DNA from: JAKFEE01 sp036675815
Lineage (GTDB): Bacteria > Pseudomonadota > Alphaproteobacteria > Rhodospirillales > Magnetospirillaceae
DNA: 64,000 nucleotides
NCBI GenBank assembly: GCA_036675815.1
Contig: JAKFEE010000059.1
Location: 1-64,000 of the forward strand
Direction: 5' to 3'
Below are positions 25,597-34,897 of the stretch, piece by piece. Both the position numbers and the translations under genes were made by a program. The stretch's first letter is position 1; every line of letters begins with the position of its first letter. Under the pieces are notes generated by a model. The model ran no database searches, was not told where the DNA came from, and saw nothing but the letters and a program-made list of their open reading frames with translations.

Positions 25597-25968
25597 ATGA
25601 ATCGTTTCACCAAACTCGCCCTCGTCGGCGCCACCGTCGTCGGCATCACCGCCTCGACCGCCGCGGCCTTTGCCCATGGCGGCGGCCACGGCGGCCACGG
25701 CGGCTGCGACGGCATGCGCATGGGCATGGCCGACGGCATGGGCATGGGGGCGCCGGGCGCCAAGATCGACAAGCAGCTGACGGTCGACGACGTGCGCGCC
25801 ATCGTCGCCGGGCGCCTGGCGATGCGCGGCAACAAGCGCCTGAAGGTCGGCAACGTTCAGGAAAAGGACGCCGACACGGTGATCGCCGAGATCGTCACCG
25901 TCGACAACTCGCTGGTCAACCGCTTCGCCGTCAACCGGCACACCGGCCGCTTCGCCCCCGCCGAATGA
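25597..25968 (+). CDS. His/Met-rich periplasmic protein, possibly PepSY-like
   Basis: A 123-residue exported protein. Residues 1-26 form a signal peptide (ending AAAFA), then a metal-binding-like stretch HGGGHGGHGGCDGMRMGM with His, Cys and Met, and a folded C-terminal domain of about 65 residues (LTVDDVRAIVAGRLAM ... NRHTGRFAP) with the strand-turn pattern of PepSY-like domains. It diverges from the two-component system. A role in copper or other metal sensing or buffering is an inference from composition and neighbourhood. A strong hairpin follows the stop. Confidence 0.75.
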   Translation: MNRFTKLALVGATVVGITASTAAAFAHGGGHGGHGGCDGMRMGMADGMGMGAPGAKIDKQLTVDDVRAIVAGRLAMRGNKRLKVGNVQEKDADTVIAEIVTVDNSLVNRFAVNRHTGRFAPAE

Positions 25969-25974
25969 ACCGCA

Positions 25975-26000
25975 AGGCCCCTCCCCTGCCGGAGGGGCCT
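25975..26000. terminator. Strong hairpin after the periplasmic protein gene
   Basis: AGGCCCCTCC-cctgcc-GGAGGGGCCT is a perfect 10-base stem starting 6 bases after the stop codon. There is no T tract, so it is either a rho-assisted end or a 3' stabiliser. Confidence 0.6.
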
Positions 26001-26047
26001 CAGACCCTACCCGCCCAGGCGCGGCTTGCGAGGACGGGTCCCGTGCT

Positions 26048-26194
26048 CAAAATTGGCTCCGCGCGCTGCTCGTTCACGCCAAGGATGAAGAAGCGCGCGC
26101 TTGGTACGAGGGGCTCGACCTCGAGCCGAGCCCGACTGATCCCTACCACCTCTTCCTTCTGATGAAAGATCTGAGATCGCTCATCGGAGACTGA
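26048..26194 (+). pseudogene. C-terminal fragment of a GNAT (TacT-like) toxin
   Basis: The frame ending at TGA 26192-26194 encodes WLRALLVHAKDEEARAWYEG then LEPSPTDPYHLFLLMKDLR. This is the hallmark C-terminus of GNAT toxins of the TacT group (ALLVHAKDE...FYExxGFxPSPTDPxxLxLLxKDL). The upstream half, including the acetyl-CoA-binding loop, is absent, no start codon or ribosome-binding site precedes it, and no ribbon-helix-helix TacA antitoxin gene is nearby. It is a relic of a deleted toxin-antitoxin locus. Confidence 0.75.
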
Positions 26195-26218
26195 ACCGCC
26201 GCCCGGAGCGGCGGCGGT
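26195..26218. terminator. Bidirectional hairpin between convergent features
   Basis: ACCGCCGCC-cggagc-GGCGGCGGT, a perfect 9-base stem immediately after the TGA of the GNAT remnant and 10 bases from the stop of the SEL1-protein gene. It was probably the remnant's terminator and now serves the opposite strand. Confidence 0.55.
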
Positions 26219-26228
26219 GGGCCTCGTG

Positions 26229-28157
26229 TCACGGCGCCGGCACCGGCGGCGGGGCGTCGCTGCCGTTGACCGTCAGCCTTCCCGAGGGCAGGAGCGCGAC
26301 TCGGAACACGTCGACCGGCCGCCCCGTCTCGTCCTGGCGGGCGAGCGCCAGTCGGCGCCATGCCGCGAAGTCGAGGCCGGCAACCTCCCTGCCCGCCTCG
26401 ATCGCCGCATCCAGGCCGCTGACGGTGATGTCGAGCGCGCCAGTCACACCCTCCCCTGCCGGCTGCATCACGCCCGTCGCCGTAACATCATAGGATTTTC
26501 CGGCCAGCGCCAGTTCGGTGATGCGCAACTCGCTATGCGCTTGCGCCAGCGCCACCATCATCGGCCTCACGAGGCTTGGCACGACCTCGTCCCGCGTCGA
26601 CATGCCGACGTGTGCGAGGCGCCCGTCTGCCCGGTGACCGAGCGCGGCGAGACCGGCCGACAGCAGGCGCGGCAGCGGCAAGCGGCTGATGCGGGCCTGC
26701 ACATGTCCACGCTGTGGCCAGGCCGCCCCTTGATCGACCAGGCCCAGCCCATCGTGGCCGTAGGTGACGATCAGCGACGACAGCGCCTGATCGAGATCGG
26801 CCCCGGCCAGGGATAGTTCGCCGCCGACGGCCGAGCCAAGCTTACGGCCATCGGGGCCTTCCAACACCACATCCTTGATCCGCGCCGACAGCCTCATCGC
26901 GTCGAGCAGCGGCGGCATCGGCTGCGGCATCGTTGCCGAAGTCGAGCGGTCGATTGGCGCCCCGGTGCGCCAGTCGACCCCCATGGCCCCGGCGACGGCC
27001 TCGAGGGCGGCGAGATCGTAGCCCTGGTATTCGGCGACATAGCCGACGGTGCCGATGTTGACGGCGCGGCGCTCGCTGCCCATGCCGCTCTCCAGGCGCG
27101 CCTGCTCGAGCGCGGCCCGCTCGGCGATGTCGTAGCGGCCATCGGCACGTTGCGCGAACGTGCGTGAGGCCGTCACCTCGCCGATGCTCATCGCGAAGGG
27201 CAGGCCTCGCGGCTGCACGGCCAGCCCGCCAAGCTCGGCCTGGTAGTTCGTCATCGTATGCAGGGCGGTCGACCACGTGCCGCTGACGTCGTGATGCTCG
27301 AGCGTGATGGTGGCGATGTCTTGGCCATCGGCGCCGACGAGGTGGGCGCGCGACGGCAGGCGGACCTGGATCGCATAGTCCTTACCCTCGGGGGCGAAGG
27401 CGATCTGGATGTTGCCCAGGCGCAGGCTGGCGAGGGCGCCGGTCAGCCGGACCAATGGCAGCGTGACGATGTAGCCGCCCGGTGCCGGGGACACCGTCGG
27501 CGCCTGCCCCAGCTTCAGGTGCCAGCGATTCGGCCCGGCCCCAAGCATTGGGGCGATCAGGTCGTCGATCTCGCTCAAGACGCGTTGCGCCGCCGCCTCT
27601 TTCGGGCGGGCCGTTCCGGCGACGGCGAGGATCGGGTGGCCCTTGTCGGCAAGGGCCTGGATCAACGCCTGCGCCTCGGCGTCGCCGGCGTCCGCGGCTT
27701 CGTTGAGCCATTTGCGGGCCTCGACGAAATTCGGTTTCCGGGCGATGCCGTAAAGGGCGTATTTGCCGAGCTTGGTCTTCGCCGCAGCGTTGCCCTGCTC
27801 GGCCGCCCGCAGGAACCAGCCGTGGGCCTCCTTGCGATCGCGGGGCACGCCGACGCCGTCCTCGAGCCAGGAGCCGTAGCGCAATTGGGCCTCGACCAGA
27901 CCGGCTTCGCCGGCCTTGCGATACCAGGCGGCGGCGATCGAGAAACTGGCGGGCACGCCCCAGCCGTTCTCGTAAATGTGCGCGAGGTTGAGCGCGGCCT
28001 GGCTATCGCCGGATCGGGCCAGCGGCTCCAACCGCTGCCGGGCGGCGGCGTAGTCGCCGCTGTCGAGCGCGGTGAGCGCCTCGCTCAGCGTCGCATGCGC
28101 CGCCGGTGCCAGTGCCGTGGAAACCGCAATCAGAACCGCCAGCGTTGTTTTCGACAT
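26229..28157 (-). CDS. Exported SEL1-repeat protein with a long uncharacterised C-terminal domain
   Basis: A 642-residue protein with a signal peptide (MSKTTLAVLIAVSTALAPAA ends before HATLSEAL). Residues about 25-170 hold SEL1/TPR-type repeats (AALNLAHIYENGWGVPASF, LRYGSWLEDGVGVPRD, AKTKLGKYALYG). The remaining ~450 residues are beta-rich and contain no motif I recognise; they resemble envelope proteins of the DUF2125/DUF945 kind only in general character. ATG 28157 is chosen because the signal peptide starts there; two upstream ATGs are possible. It lies 67 bases after the YhdP-like gene and is probably in its operon. Confidence 0.8.
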   Translation of the reverse strand: MSKTTLAVLIAVSTALAPAAHATLSEALTALDSGDYAAARQRLEPLARSGDSQAALNLAHIYENGWGVPASFSIAAAWYRKAGEAGLVEAQLRYGSWLEDGVGVPRDRKEAHGWFLRAAEQGNAAAKTKLGKYALYGIARKPNFVEARKWLNEAADAGDAEAQALIQALADKGHPILAVAGTARPKEAAAQRVLSEIDDLIAPMLGAGPNRWHLKLGQAPTVSPAPGGYIVTLPLVRLTGALASLRLGNIQIAFAPEGKDYAIQVRLPSRAHLVGADGQDIATITLEHHDVSGTWSTALHTMTNYQAELGGLAVQPRGLPFAMSIGEVTASRTFAQRADGRYDIAERAALEQARLESGMGSERRAVNIGTVGYVAEYQGYDLAALEAVAGAMGVDWRTGAPIDRSTSATMPQPMPPLLDAMRLSARIKDVVLEGPDGRKLGSAVGGELSLAGADLDQALSSLIVTYGHDGLGLVDQGAAWPQRGHVQARISRLPLPRLLSAGLAALGHRADGRLAHVGMSTRDEVVPSLVRPMMVALAQAHSELRITELALAGKSYDVTATGVMQPAGEGVTGALDITVSGLDAAIEAGREVAGLDFAAWRRLALARQDETGRPVDVFRVALLPSGRLTVNGSDAPPPVPAP

Positions 28158-28224
28158 CGGTGACACCCGCCTCATTCCCCTGCGCCATTGTGGTAAAACC
28201 CTGCGCAAAAGGGAAGAAGCTGGC

Positions 28225-31200
28225 TCAGTCGCCGGCGGGTAACGGCGGCAGCGTGGTGCCGCCGCCGGTGAACAGGTCGAAGAACTTGCGCAGCACCCCG
28301 GGCGTCAGCGCCGCCAGCGGGTTGACGACGATCTGGGGGTCCGCCGCACCTCCGTTGATGCTGTAGGTGGCGGCGAAGATGCCGCTGCCTTTCTCGCCGG
28401 TCAGCAGCGGCCCCAACAGCGGAATGTTCCCGACGGCGCTGTTGATGGCGTACATCGGCACGATCGTGCCCTCGACCGCCATACGCGAGGTGCCGAGGTC
28501 GATCTGGCCGTTGGCGGTGAGGCCGAGGGAGGCGCCGTAGGCGCGGGCGTCGGTCAGCTCGAGCAGGCCGTCGTGCAGCGTGAACGGCGCGTCGAGATCG
28601 GAAAACGAGATGCCGTTACCCTGCAGAAGATCGACGATCCCGGTGAGCGAGGCGACGGTCAGCACGCGGGCCAGCAGCGGCGCCTTGACCACGTTGTAGT
28701 CGCGCACCCGGGCGCGGCCGGCAAAGATGTCGCCCCCTTTCCCCGCCGTCACCGTGCCTTCCACCGCCAGTTGGCCGCCGATCACGTTGTCGAAGATGTC
28801 GAGGGTGCGGAACACGCCGCCGGCATCCGGCGACGACACCGAAAACAACCGCTTCCCCGCCTGTGGCGCCATGGCGATGACCAGGCCGTGGCCCGAGTCG
28901 AGGGTCGATTGCAGCCGTGCCGCCTGCCACAGGCCGGCGTCGCGCATCAGCGAGAGGTCGACGCGATCGAGCGCCGCCCGCTGGCCCAACCAGAGACGAT
29001 CGAGATGGCCGACGATCGTCATCGGCGGCAGCGCCTCCTCGGCGCCGCCGCTGCCGGGCTCAGGCGAAGCGCCCGACAATAGCGGCGCGGCATCGAAGCT
29101 GGCGCCCGCCAGCGTCATGTCCAACCGCCCGCCCGGCTGCAGCCGCAACTCGCCGGCGGCGTCGGTACGGCCATAGCGCAGGCGCTGGAATTCGATGCGG
29201 CGAGCCTCGCCGGCCGCGTCGAACGCGACATTGCCGTCGATGCGCATGTCGCCCGCTTCGACGCTGAACATGGGGATCGCCGCCAGACGCTCCTTGGCGA
29301 TCTTGAGGTCGAGGTGGGCGGCACCCGCCTCGCCCGGCCGCTTCACCCAGCCGAAGCCGGGTGGCGCCATGGTGGCGGGTTCCAAGTCGATCGCGGCACG
29401 AACACGGCCGCTGCCGCCACCGGTCATGGTGGCGGTGACGTCGGCGCGCACGGGCCCCGAGACCCACGGCGCGGTAAAGGGCGGGCCGTCGAGCCGCAGT
29501 TCGCGGCGCTGATGCTCCTCGATCGTCGCCTCCACCCGATAGCGGCTGCGGAACTCGGCGCCCTCCGAGAAATTCTCCCGCCATTTCAGTTGGGCCGGAA
29601 TGGTGCCGAGGACCATCGGGCCGGCGACATCCATGCCCTTGGCGTCGAGATCCAGCGTCAGGTCGGCTTGGCTGAGGTCGAGGCCGAGGAGAACCTTGGG
29701 CAATGCCACGTCACTCGCTTTGGCCTTGGCCTGCACTTCGATATCCTCGAGATCGAGGTCGCGAACCAGCGGGAACGACAAATGCAGGTCGACGGCCGCC
29801 TGCCCCTTCGTCCGCTTGGGGACGATGCCCAGCTTGGCGGCGTAGCCGAGCGGCTGATGGTCGATCAGCGTCAGCGCGTCGGCCAACGGCCCCTCGATGG
29901 CGAGTTGGATGTCGGCGTGCTCATCATTGGTGTCGAGGGCACTGAGCAGGATGTCGCCATCGGTCAGCCTGAGGCCGTAAACTTCACCGCCGGTGACGGC
30001 GATACGGAAGCTCTGGGCATCGAACGTCGCCAGCGCCGAGGCATTGGTCACCTTGGGCATGGGGGACAGGTAATCGACGGTGACGCCGTCGCCACGCAGG
30101 CTGCCATCGAGCTTGTCGATGACCACGCCGCCATCGACGCCGCGGTGCGCCGCCACGGCGACGCGAGCGTCGCGGGCGGTGCCCGCCGACAGATTGGCGA
30201 CGACCCAGTTGCGGGCCTTGACGGCGAGGCTGGGCGGCCAATAGGCCGCCAGCGTATCGAACGACATTTCGGAAATCGCCGCCTCGCCACGCAGCTCGGC
30301 CTTGACGCCGTCGATGTCGGCCAAGCCGTTGGCGGTCACCACCGGCCCGCCAAGGTCGACGCGAAAGGCGTCGAGGACGATGCGGCCCGGCTGGCGTATC
30401 ACCTGGCCGCGCATCTCGACCGAGACCACCGGATAGTCCACGCCCACCGGCGCCGGCAGGCGCAGCAGCCCGGCGCCGCCGCTGACGTCGAAGCGCGCCC
30501 AATCAAACCCGCTCTCGATGTCGAAGCGCGCCTGCATGCTGCCCGACAGCGGCAGATCGAGAGCGGCCAGCGGTTCGAGTTGCGGGCTGACACGGGCGAA
30601 GACGTCGGGGCGAAAGTCGCGCGCCGTCACCGTCAGATCGATGCTGCCATCCACCTTCCGAAAACGGGCGGTGCCGTCGACCTCGGCCAGTTCGCCGCCG
30701 GCGTCGATCAGGACCGCCAGCCGGGCGGCGATGCCGCCGCCGTCGCGATCGAAGACGAAATCGGCATCGGGCGCGCGCCACATCAGCCCCAGTGCCTCGT
30801 CGTCGATGTCCAACCGGGCATCGACGATCTGCAGGCGCTTCAGATGGCCGATGGCGCTGTCGGTGTTTGGGGCGTCGAGGAGCGCGCGGTAAAGGGCGGC
30901 GATCACCGGGGTCGAACCACCGGCGTCCGCATCGCCTTCCTCCCCCAGCCCCCAGTGCAGGCGACCATCGGCGCTGCGGAACAGACGGATATGCGGGCCG
31001 AACACCTCGACGGTGGCCGGGGCGATCATGCCTCTCAGCAGGGCGCGGCCACTGAGGGTCAACGACACCTCGGGCACGGCCGCGATCACCCCCTTCTCGG
31101 CCGAGACCGCCCGCACGCCGCGTGCCCGCAGATCGAGGGCGCGCTGCCATCCGGCCCAGGTCAGGACCGTGCCGTCGATCTCGATGCGGAACGAACCGTC

Positions 31201-31356
31201 GGCGGCCGACATCGCCTCGGTGACGTAAGGGGTGAGGAAATCCAGCGCGACCGGCCCCTGCGACAGCCGCCACCCGACGAGGGCGGCGACGATCAGCACG
31301 GCGATGGCCAGGGCCTCGAGCAGCCGCAGCAGACTTCTAACGGTGCCGTGGACCAA
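28225..31356 (-). CDS. YhdP/AsmA-like protein (DUF3971)
   Basis: A 1043-residue envelope protein. One N-terminal membrane helix (ALAIAVLIVAALVGW) anchors a long periplasmic beta-rich region (YhdP-like DUF3971 through the middle, AsmA-like C-terminus near ...VEGTIVPMYAIN and NIPLLGPLLTG). Such proteins are thought to form hydrophobic grooves that carry phospholipids between the inner and outer membranes. The length is somewhat below E. coli YhdP. It diverges from glnE by 75 bases and precedes the SEL1 gene, which may cooperate with it. Confidence 0.88.
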   Translation of the reverse strand: MVHGTVRSLLRLLEALAIAVLIVAALVGWRLSQGPVALDFLTPYVTEAMSAADGSFRIEIDGTVLTWAGWQRALDLRARGVRAVSAEKGVIAAVPEVSLTLSGRALLRGMIAPATVEVFGPHIRLFRSADGRLHWGLGEEGDADAGGSTPVIAALYRALLDAPNTDSAIGHLKRLQIVDARLDIDDEALGLMWRAPDADFVFDRDGGGIAARLAVLIDAGGELAEVDGTARFRKVDGSIDLTVTARDFRPDVFARVSPQLEPLAALDLPLSGSMQARFDIESGFDWARFDVSGGAGLLRLPAPVGVDYPVVSVEMRGQVIRQPGRIVLDAFRVDLGGPVVTANGLADIDGVKAELRGEAAISEMSFDTLAAYWPPSLAVKARNWVVANLSAGTARDARVAVAAHRGVDGGVVIDKLDGSLRGDGVTVDYLSPMPKVTNASALATFDAQSFRIAVTGGEVYGLRLTDGDILLSALDTNDEHADIQLAIEGPLADALTLIDHQPLGYAAKLGIVPKRTKGQAAVDLHLSFPLVRDLDLEDIEVQAKAKASDVALPKVLLGLDLSQADLTLDLDAKGMDVAGPMVLGTIPAQLKWRENFSEGAEFRSRYRVEATIEEHQRRELRLDGPPFTAPWVSGPVRADVTATMTGGGSGRVRAAIDLEPATMAPPGFGWVKRPGEAGAAHLDLKIAKERLAAIPMFSVEAGDMRIDGNVAFDAAGEARRIEFQRLRYGRTDAAGELRLQPGGRLDMTLAGASFDAAPLLSGASPEPGSGGAEEALPPMTIVGHLDRLWLGQRAALDRVDLSLMRDAGLWQAARLQSTLDSGHGLVIAMAPQAGKRLFSVSSPDAGGVFRTLDIFDNVIGGQLAVEGTVTAGKGGDIFAGRARVRDYNVVKAPLLARVLTVASLTGIVDLLQGNGISFSDLDAPFTLHDGLLELTDARAYGASLGLTANGQIDLGTSRMAVEGTIVPMYAINSAVGNIPLLGPLLTGEKGSGIFAATYSINGGAADPQIVVNPLAALTPGVLRKFFDLFTGGGTTLPPLPAGD

Positions 31357-31431
31357 TCCGGCCGATCCTCATCTTCGACTTGACCCCTACCAACCCTTTA
31401 CGCACTCTGGGCCAAACCAACCCATTTTGGA

Positions 31432-34431
31432 ATGACCGCCGTGCAGTTTCCCCCAGACCCGCGCGGCCTGCCGCGGCCGGGAAGTGCCGAACGCTGTCGC
31501 AGCGGTCTGGAACGGTGGCGCGAGCAGGCCGCGCACAGTGGCGATCCCGCGGTGGCGGACTTCGCCCTGGCGCTGCCCGACGACCCCGCCGGCAAGGCCC
31601 TGCTGGAAGCGGTGTTCGGCAACAGCCCCTTCCTAACGCAATGCATGCTGCGCGAACAGGCATTCGTGCGCGACCTGCTGCGCGCGGGGCCCGATGCGAC
31701 GTTCGACGCGTTGCTGGCGCGCCTGCGCGCCGAGATGGCCCCCATCGACGACATGGCGGCCCTGATGAAGGGGTTGCGCATCGCCAAGCGCCGCGCCGCC
31801 CTGCTCATCGGCCTCGCCGACTTGGCCAGGGTGTGGGATATCGAGCGGGTGACGCGGGCGCTGACGGCCGTGGCCGAAACCTCGCTGTCGCTGGCGGTGG
31901 CTCACCTGCTGCGTCGTGCCGCCGCCAACGGTGATTTCGCCCTGCGGCACCCCGACGACCCCGAGCGCGAGTCCGGCCTGATCGTCCTCGGCATGGGCAA
32001 GCTGGGCGCGCACGAGCTGAACTACTCGTCCGATATCGACGTCATCGTCTTTTATGACGGGGAAAAGATCGACTACACGGGCCGCAAGACCATCCAGGAA
32101 TGCTTCATCCGCCTGGTGCGCGACCTGGTGCGCATCATGGACGAACGCACCGGCGACGGTTACGTCTTCCGCACGGATCTGCGCCTGCGCCCCGATCCCG
32201 GTGCCACGCCGCCGGCCATCTCGCTGGCCGCCGCCGAGTTGTATTACGAGAGCTTCGGCCAGAACTGGGAACGCGCCGCCATGATCAAGGCGCGGCCGGT
32301 GGCGGGCGACCGTGGTGCCGGCGAGGCGTTCATCCGCTTCCTGCGGCCGTTCATCTGGCGCAAATCGCTGGATTTCGCCGCCATTCAGGATATCCACTCG
32401 ATCAAACGCCAGATCTACGCCCATCGCGGCGGCGCCCGCATCGCCGTCGCCGGCCACAACATCAAGCTGGGCCGCGGCGGCATCCGCGAGATCGAGTTCT
32501 TCGCCCAAACCCAACAGCTCATCTGGGGCGGCCGGGATCCCGGACTGCGCCAATCGGCGACTTGCGCGGCGCTGAGCGCCCTGGCCCAGGCCGGTCACAT
32601 GGAGCCGATGGTGGCGGTGACGCTGACCGAGGTTTACGCCTATCTGCGCACGCTCGAGCATCGGCTGCAGATGATCGACGACCAGCAGACGCAGACGCTG
32701 CCGTCGGAACCGCAGCAACTCGAGGAATTGGCGGTGTTCATGGGCCACGACGGCTTCGCCGACTTCTCCAAGCAGTTGCGCCGCTGCCTCGAGCTGGTCG
32801 AGCATCATTACGCGCGCCTGTTCGAGGACTCGCCCGAACTCGGCACCGCCGGCGGCAGCCTGGTGTTCACCGGCGGCGAAAACGACCCGGAAACCCTGAA
32901 GACCATTGCCGGCATCGGCTTCGGCAATCCCGACGCCATCGCCTCGACCATTCGCGGCTGGCATCATGGCCGCATCCGCGCCACCCGCTCGACGCGCGCG
33001 CGAGAGCTGTTGACCGAGCTGACCCCGGCCCTGCTCGCCGCCCTGGCGAAGACGGCGAACCCGGATGCCGCCTTCCTCAAGTTCGATGCATTCCTGTCGC
33101 GGCTGCCGGCGGGGGTGCCGCTGTTCTCGATGTTCTATGCCAATCCCAATCTGCTCGATCTGGTCGCCGAACTGATGGGCGACGCGCCCCGCCTGGCCGA
33201 GCACCTGGCGAGCCATCCGACGCTGCTGGACAATGTGCTGACCCAGGGGTTCTTCGATCCGCCGCCGCCGCGCGCCGTGTTGGAGGCCGAACTCGACCGG
33301 GCCCTGGCCCAAGCCACCGATTTCGTCGACGTGCTCGACTATTGCCGGCGCTGGGCCAACGACCGCAAGTTCCAGATCGGCATTCTCACGCTGCGCAATC
33401 ATATCACCGCCGAACACTGCGGGCAGGCCTTGACCGACATCGCCGAAACCGCGCTGTCGCGCCTGCACCCGCGGGTCGAGGAGGATTTCGCGCGGGTGCA
33501 TGGCCGAATCCCCGGCGCCGGTTTCGCCGTCGTCGCCATGGGCAAGATGGGCAGCCGCGAGATGACCGCGACCTCGGATCTGGACTTGATCCTGATCTAC
33601 GACGTGCCGCCCGGCGCCGACGGCTCGGACGGCGCCAAGCCACTGGCGCCCAGCGCCTATTTCGCACGGCTGACCCAACGGTTGCTCAACGCCATCACGG
33701 TCAAGACCGGCGAAGGCAGCCTCTACGAGGTCGACATGCGGCTGCGACCGTCGGGGCATGCCGGCCCCATCGCCACCAGCCTCGATGCCTTCGACCGCTA
33801 TCACCAGGACATGGCATGGACGTGGGAGCACATGGCGCTCACCCGGGGCCGGGTGATCGCGGGGCCGCCGCCGCTCGTCGCCCGCATCGAGCAGGTCATC
33901 GCCGACACCCTGCGTCGGCCGCGCGATCCCGAAGCACTGCTGGCCGACGTCGCCGAGATGCGCGAACGCATGGCGCGCGAGCACCGGGGGGTGTCGCCGT
34001 GGGACGTCAAGCGTCGCCGCGGTGGCCTCGTCGACATCGAGTTCATCGGCCAGTATCTGCAGCTGCGCCACGCCAGGGCGCATCCGGGCATGCTGTGCAC
34101 TCACACCGCCGGCATGCTGGCCGCCGCCGAGGTCGCGGGGGTGCTCGCGCCCGATCGTTCGCGCCAGTTGCGCGAGGCGCTGCATCTGTGGACGGCGGTG
34201 CAGACGGTACTGCGCCAGACCATCGAGGGCGGTTTCGACGAGGAGACGGTATCCGGCGGCCTGAAGCGCTGCATGGCGCGCATGGCCGAGGCCGACGACT
34301 TCGACGCCTTGAAGGCCCGCATGGAGGCGCACGCAGCACGCGCCTTCGCGCTGTTTGAGGAGATGATCGGCATTCCCGGCCGCGCCCTGACCGCGGTACG
34401 GCAATCCGAACAGGAGAACGGCAAGGCATGA
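31432..34431 (+). CDS. glnE: Bifunctional glutamine synthetase adenylyltransferase/adenylyl-removing enzyme
   Basis: A 999-residue enzyme that adenylylates glutamine synthetase when nitrogen is sufficient and removes AMP when it is scarce, under PII control. The two nucleotidyltransferase domains are plain: MGKLGAHELNYSSDIDVIVF at about residue 187 (adenylyl-removing) and MGKMGSREMTATSDLDLILI at about residue 705 (adenylylating), each with the D-x-D metal ligands. RRGGLVDIEFIGQYL is also conserved. The stop overlaps the bcp start by 4 bases. Confidence 0.97.
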   Translation: MTAVQFPPDPRGLPRPGSAERCRSGLERWREQAAHSGDPAVADFALALPDDPAGKALLEAVFGNSPFLTQCMLREQAFVRDLLRAGPDATFDALLARLRAEMAPIDDMAALMKGLRIAKRRAALLIGLADLARVWDIERVTRALTAVAETSLSLAVAHLLRRAAANGDFALRHPDDPERESGLIVLGMGKLGAHELNYSSDIDVIVFYDGEKIDYTGRKTIQECFIRLVRDLVRIMDERTGDGYVFRTDLRLRPDPGATPPAISLAAAELYYESFGQNWERAAMIKARPVAGDRGAGEAFIRFLRPFIWRKSLDFAAIQDIHSIKRQIYAHRGGARIAVAGHNIKLGRGGIREIEFFAQTQQLIWGGRDPGLRQSATCAALSALAQAGHMEPMVAVTLTEVYAYLRTLEHRLQMIDDQQTQTLPSEPQQLEELAVFMGHDGFADFSKQLRRCLELVEHHYARLFEDSPELGTAGGSLVFTGGENDPETLKTIAGIGFGNPDAIASTIRGWHHGRIRATRSTRARELLTELTPALLAALAKTANPDAAFLKFDAFLSRLPAGVPLFSMFYANPNLLDLVAELMGDAPRLAEHLASHPTLLDNVLTQGFFDPPPPRAVLEAELDRALAQATDFVDVLDYCRRWANDRKFQIGILTLRNHITAEHCGQALTDIAETALSRLHPRVEEDFARVHGRIPGAGFAVVAMGKMGSREMTATSDLDLILIYDVPPGADGSDGAKPLAPSAYFARLTQRLLNAITVKTGEGSLYEVDMRLRPSGHAGPIATSLDAFDRYHQDMAWTWEHMALTRGRVIAGPPPLVARIEQVIADTLRRPRDPEALLADVAEMRERMAREHRGVSPWDVKRRRGGLVDIEFIGQYLQLRHARAHPGMLCTHTAGMLAAAEVAGVLAPDRSRQLREALHLWTAVQTVLRQTIEGGFDEETVSGGLKRCMARMAEADDFDALKARMEAHAARAFALFEEMIGIPGRALTAVRQSEQENGKA

Positions 34432-34892
34432 CCCCGCAAGCTGGCGACCAGGCCCCCGATTTCACCCTGCCCACCGATAGCGGCACCGTGTCGCTGAGCG
34501 ATCTGCGCGGCCATCCGGTGGTGCTGTACTTCTATCCGAAGGACGATACCTCGGGCTGCACCGCCGAGGCATGCGCCTTCCGCGATGCCCAGCCCGACTT
34601 CTCCCGCGCCGGCGCCGAGGTGATCGGCATTTCGCGCGACAGCGTGGCCAGCCACGAACGGTTCAAGGCCAAGCACGGCTTGAACTTCCGCCTGGCCGCA
34701 GACGTCGAGGGGGCGGTGTGCGATGCCTATGGCACCTGGGTCGAGAAGAGCATGTACGGCCGTAAATATTTCGGCATCGAACGCGCTACTTTCCTTATCG
34801 ACGCCCAAGGCACCATTCGGCGGATCTGGCGCAAGGTGAAGGTCAAGGGCCATGCCGACGAGGTCCTGGCGGCAGTGCGCGCCTTGGAATAG
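34428..34892 (+). CDS. bcp: Thioredoxin-dependent thiol peroxidase (BCP/PrxQ)
   Basis: A 154-residue atypical 2-Cys peroxiredoxin that reduces hydroperoxides using thioredoxin. The peroxidatic Cys44 and resolving Cys49 are in DDTSGCTAEACAFRD, five residues apart as in the alpha-helical BCP subgroup. YGRKYFGIERATFLI is the usual C-terminal block. It overlaps glnE as ATGA and is presumably cotranscribed with it, a pairing found in other Alphaproteobacteria. Confidence 0.96.
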   Translation: MTPQAGDQAPDFTLPTDSGTVSLSDLRGHPVVLYFYPKDDTSGCTAEACAFRDAQPDFSRAGAEVIGISRDSVASHERFKAKHGLNFRLAADVEGAVCDAYGTWVEKSMYGRKYFGIERATFLIDAQGTIRRIWRKVKVKGHADEVLAAVRALE

Positions 34893-34897
34893 CGTCC

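Noticed and set aside
25965..26162. A 65-residue gene overlapping the stop at 25968
   Set aside because: The frame is Arg/Ser/Pro-rich, spans a terminator hairpin and is out of frame with the real GNAT remnant beneath it.
29314..31383. 689-codon plus-strand frame across the YhdP-like gene
   Set aside because: Low-complexity His/Arg/Gln/Asp sequence typical of an antisense shadow; the minus-strand AsmA-like protein is well supported.
31633..34404. 923-codon open frame antisense to glnE
   Set aside because: A GC-rich shadow: His/Gln/Gly/Arg-rich sequence, no motif, no ribosome-binding site, wholly within glnE.
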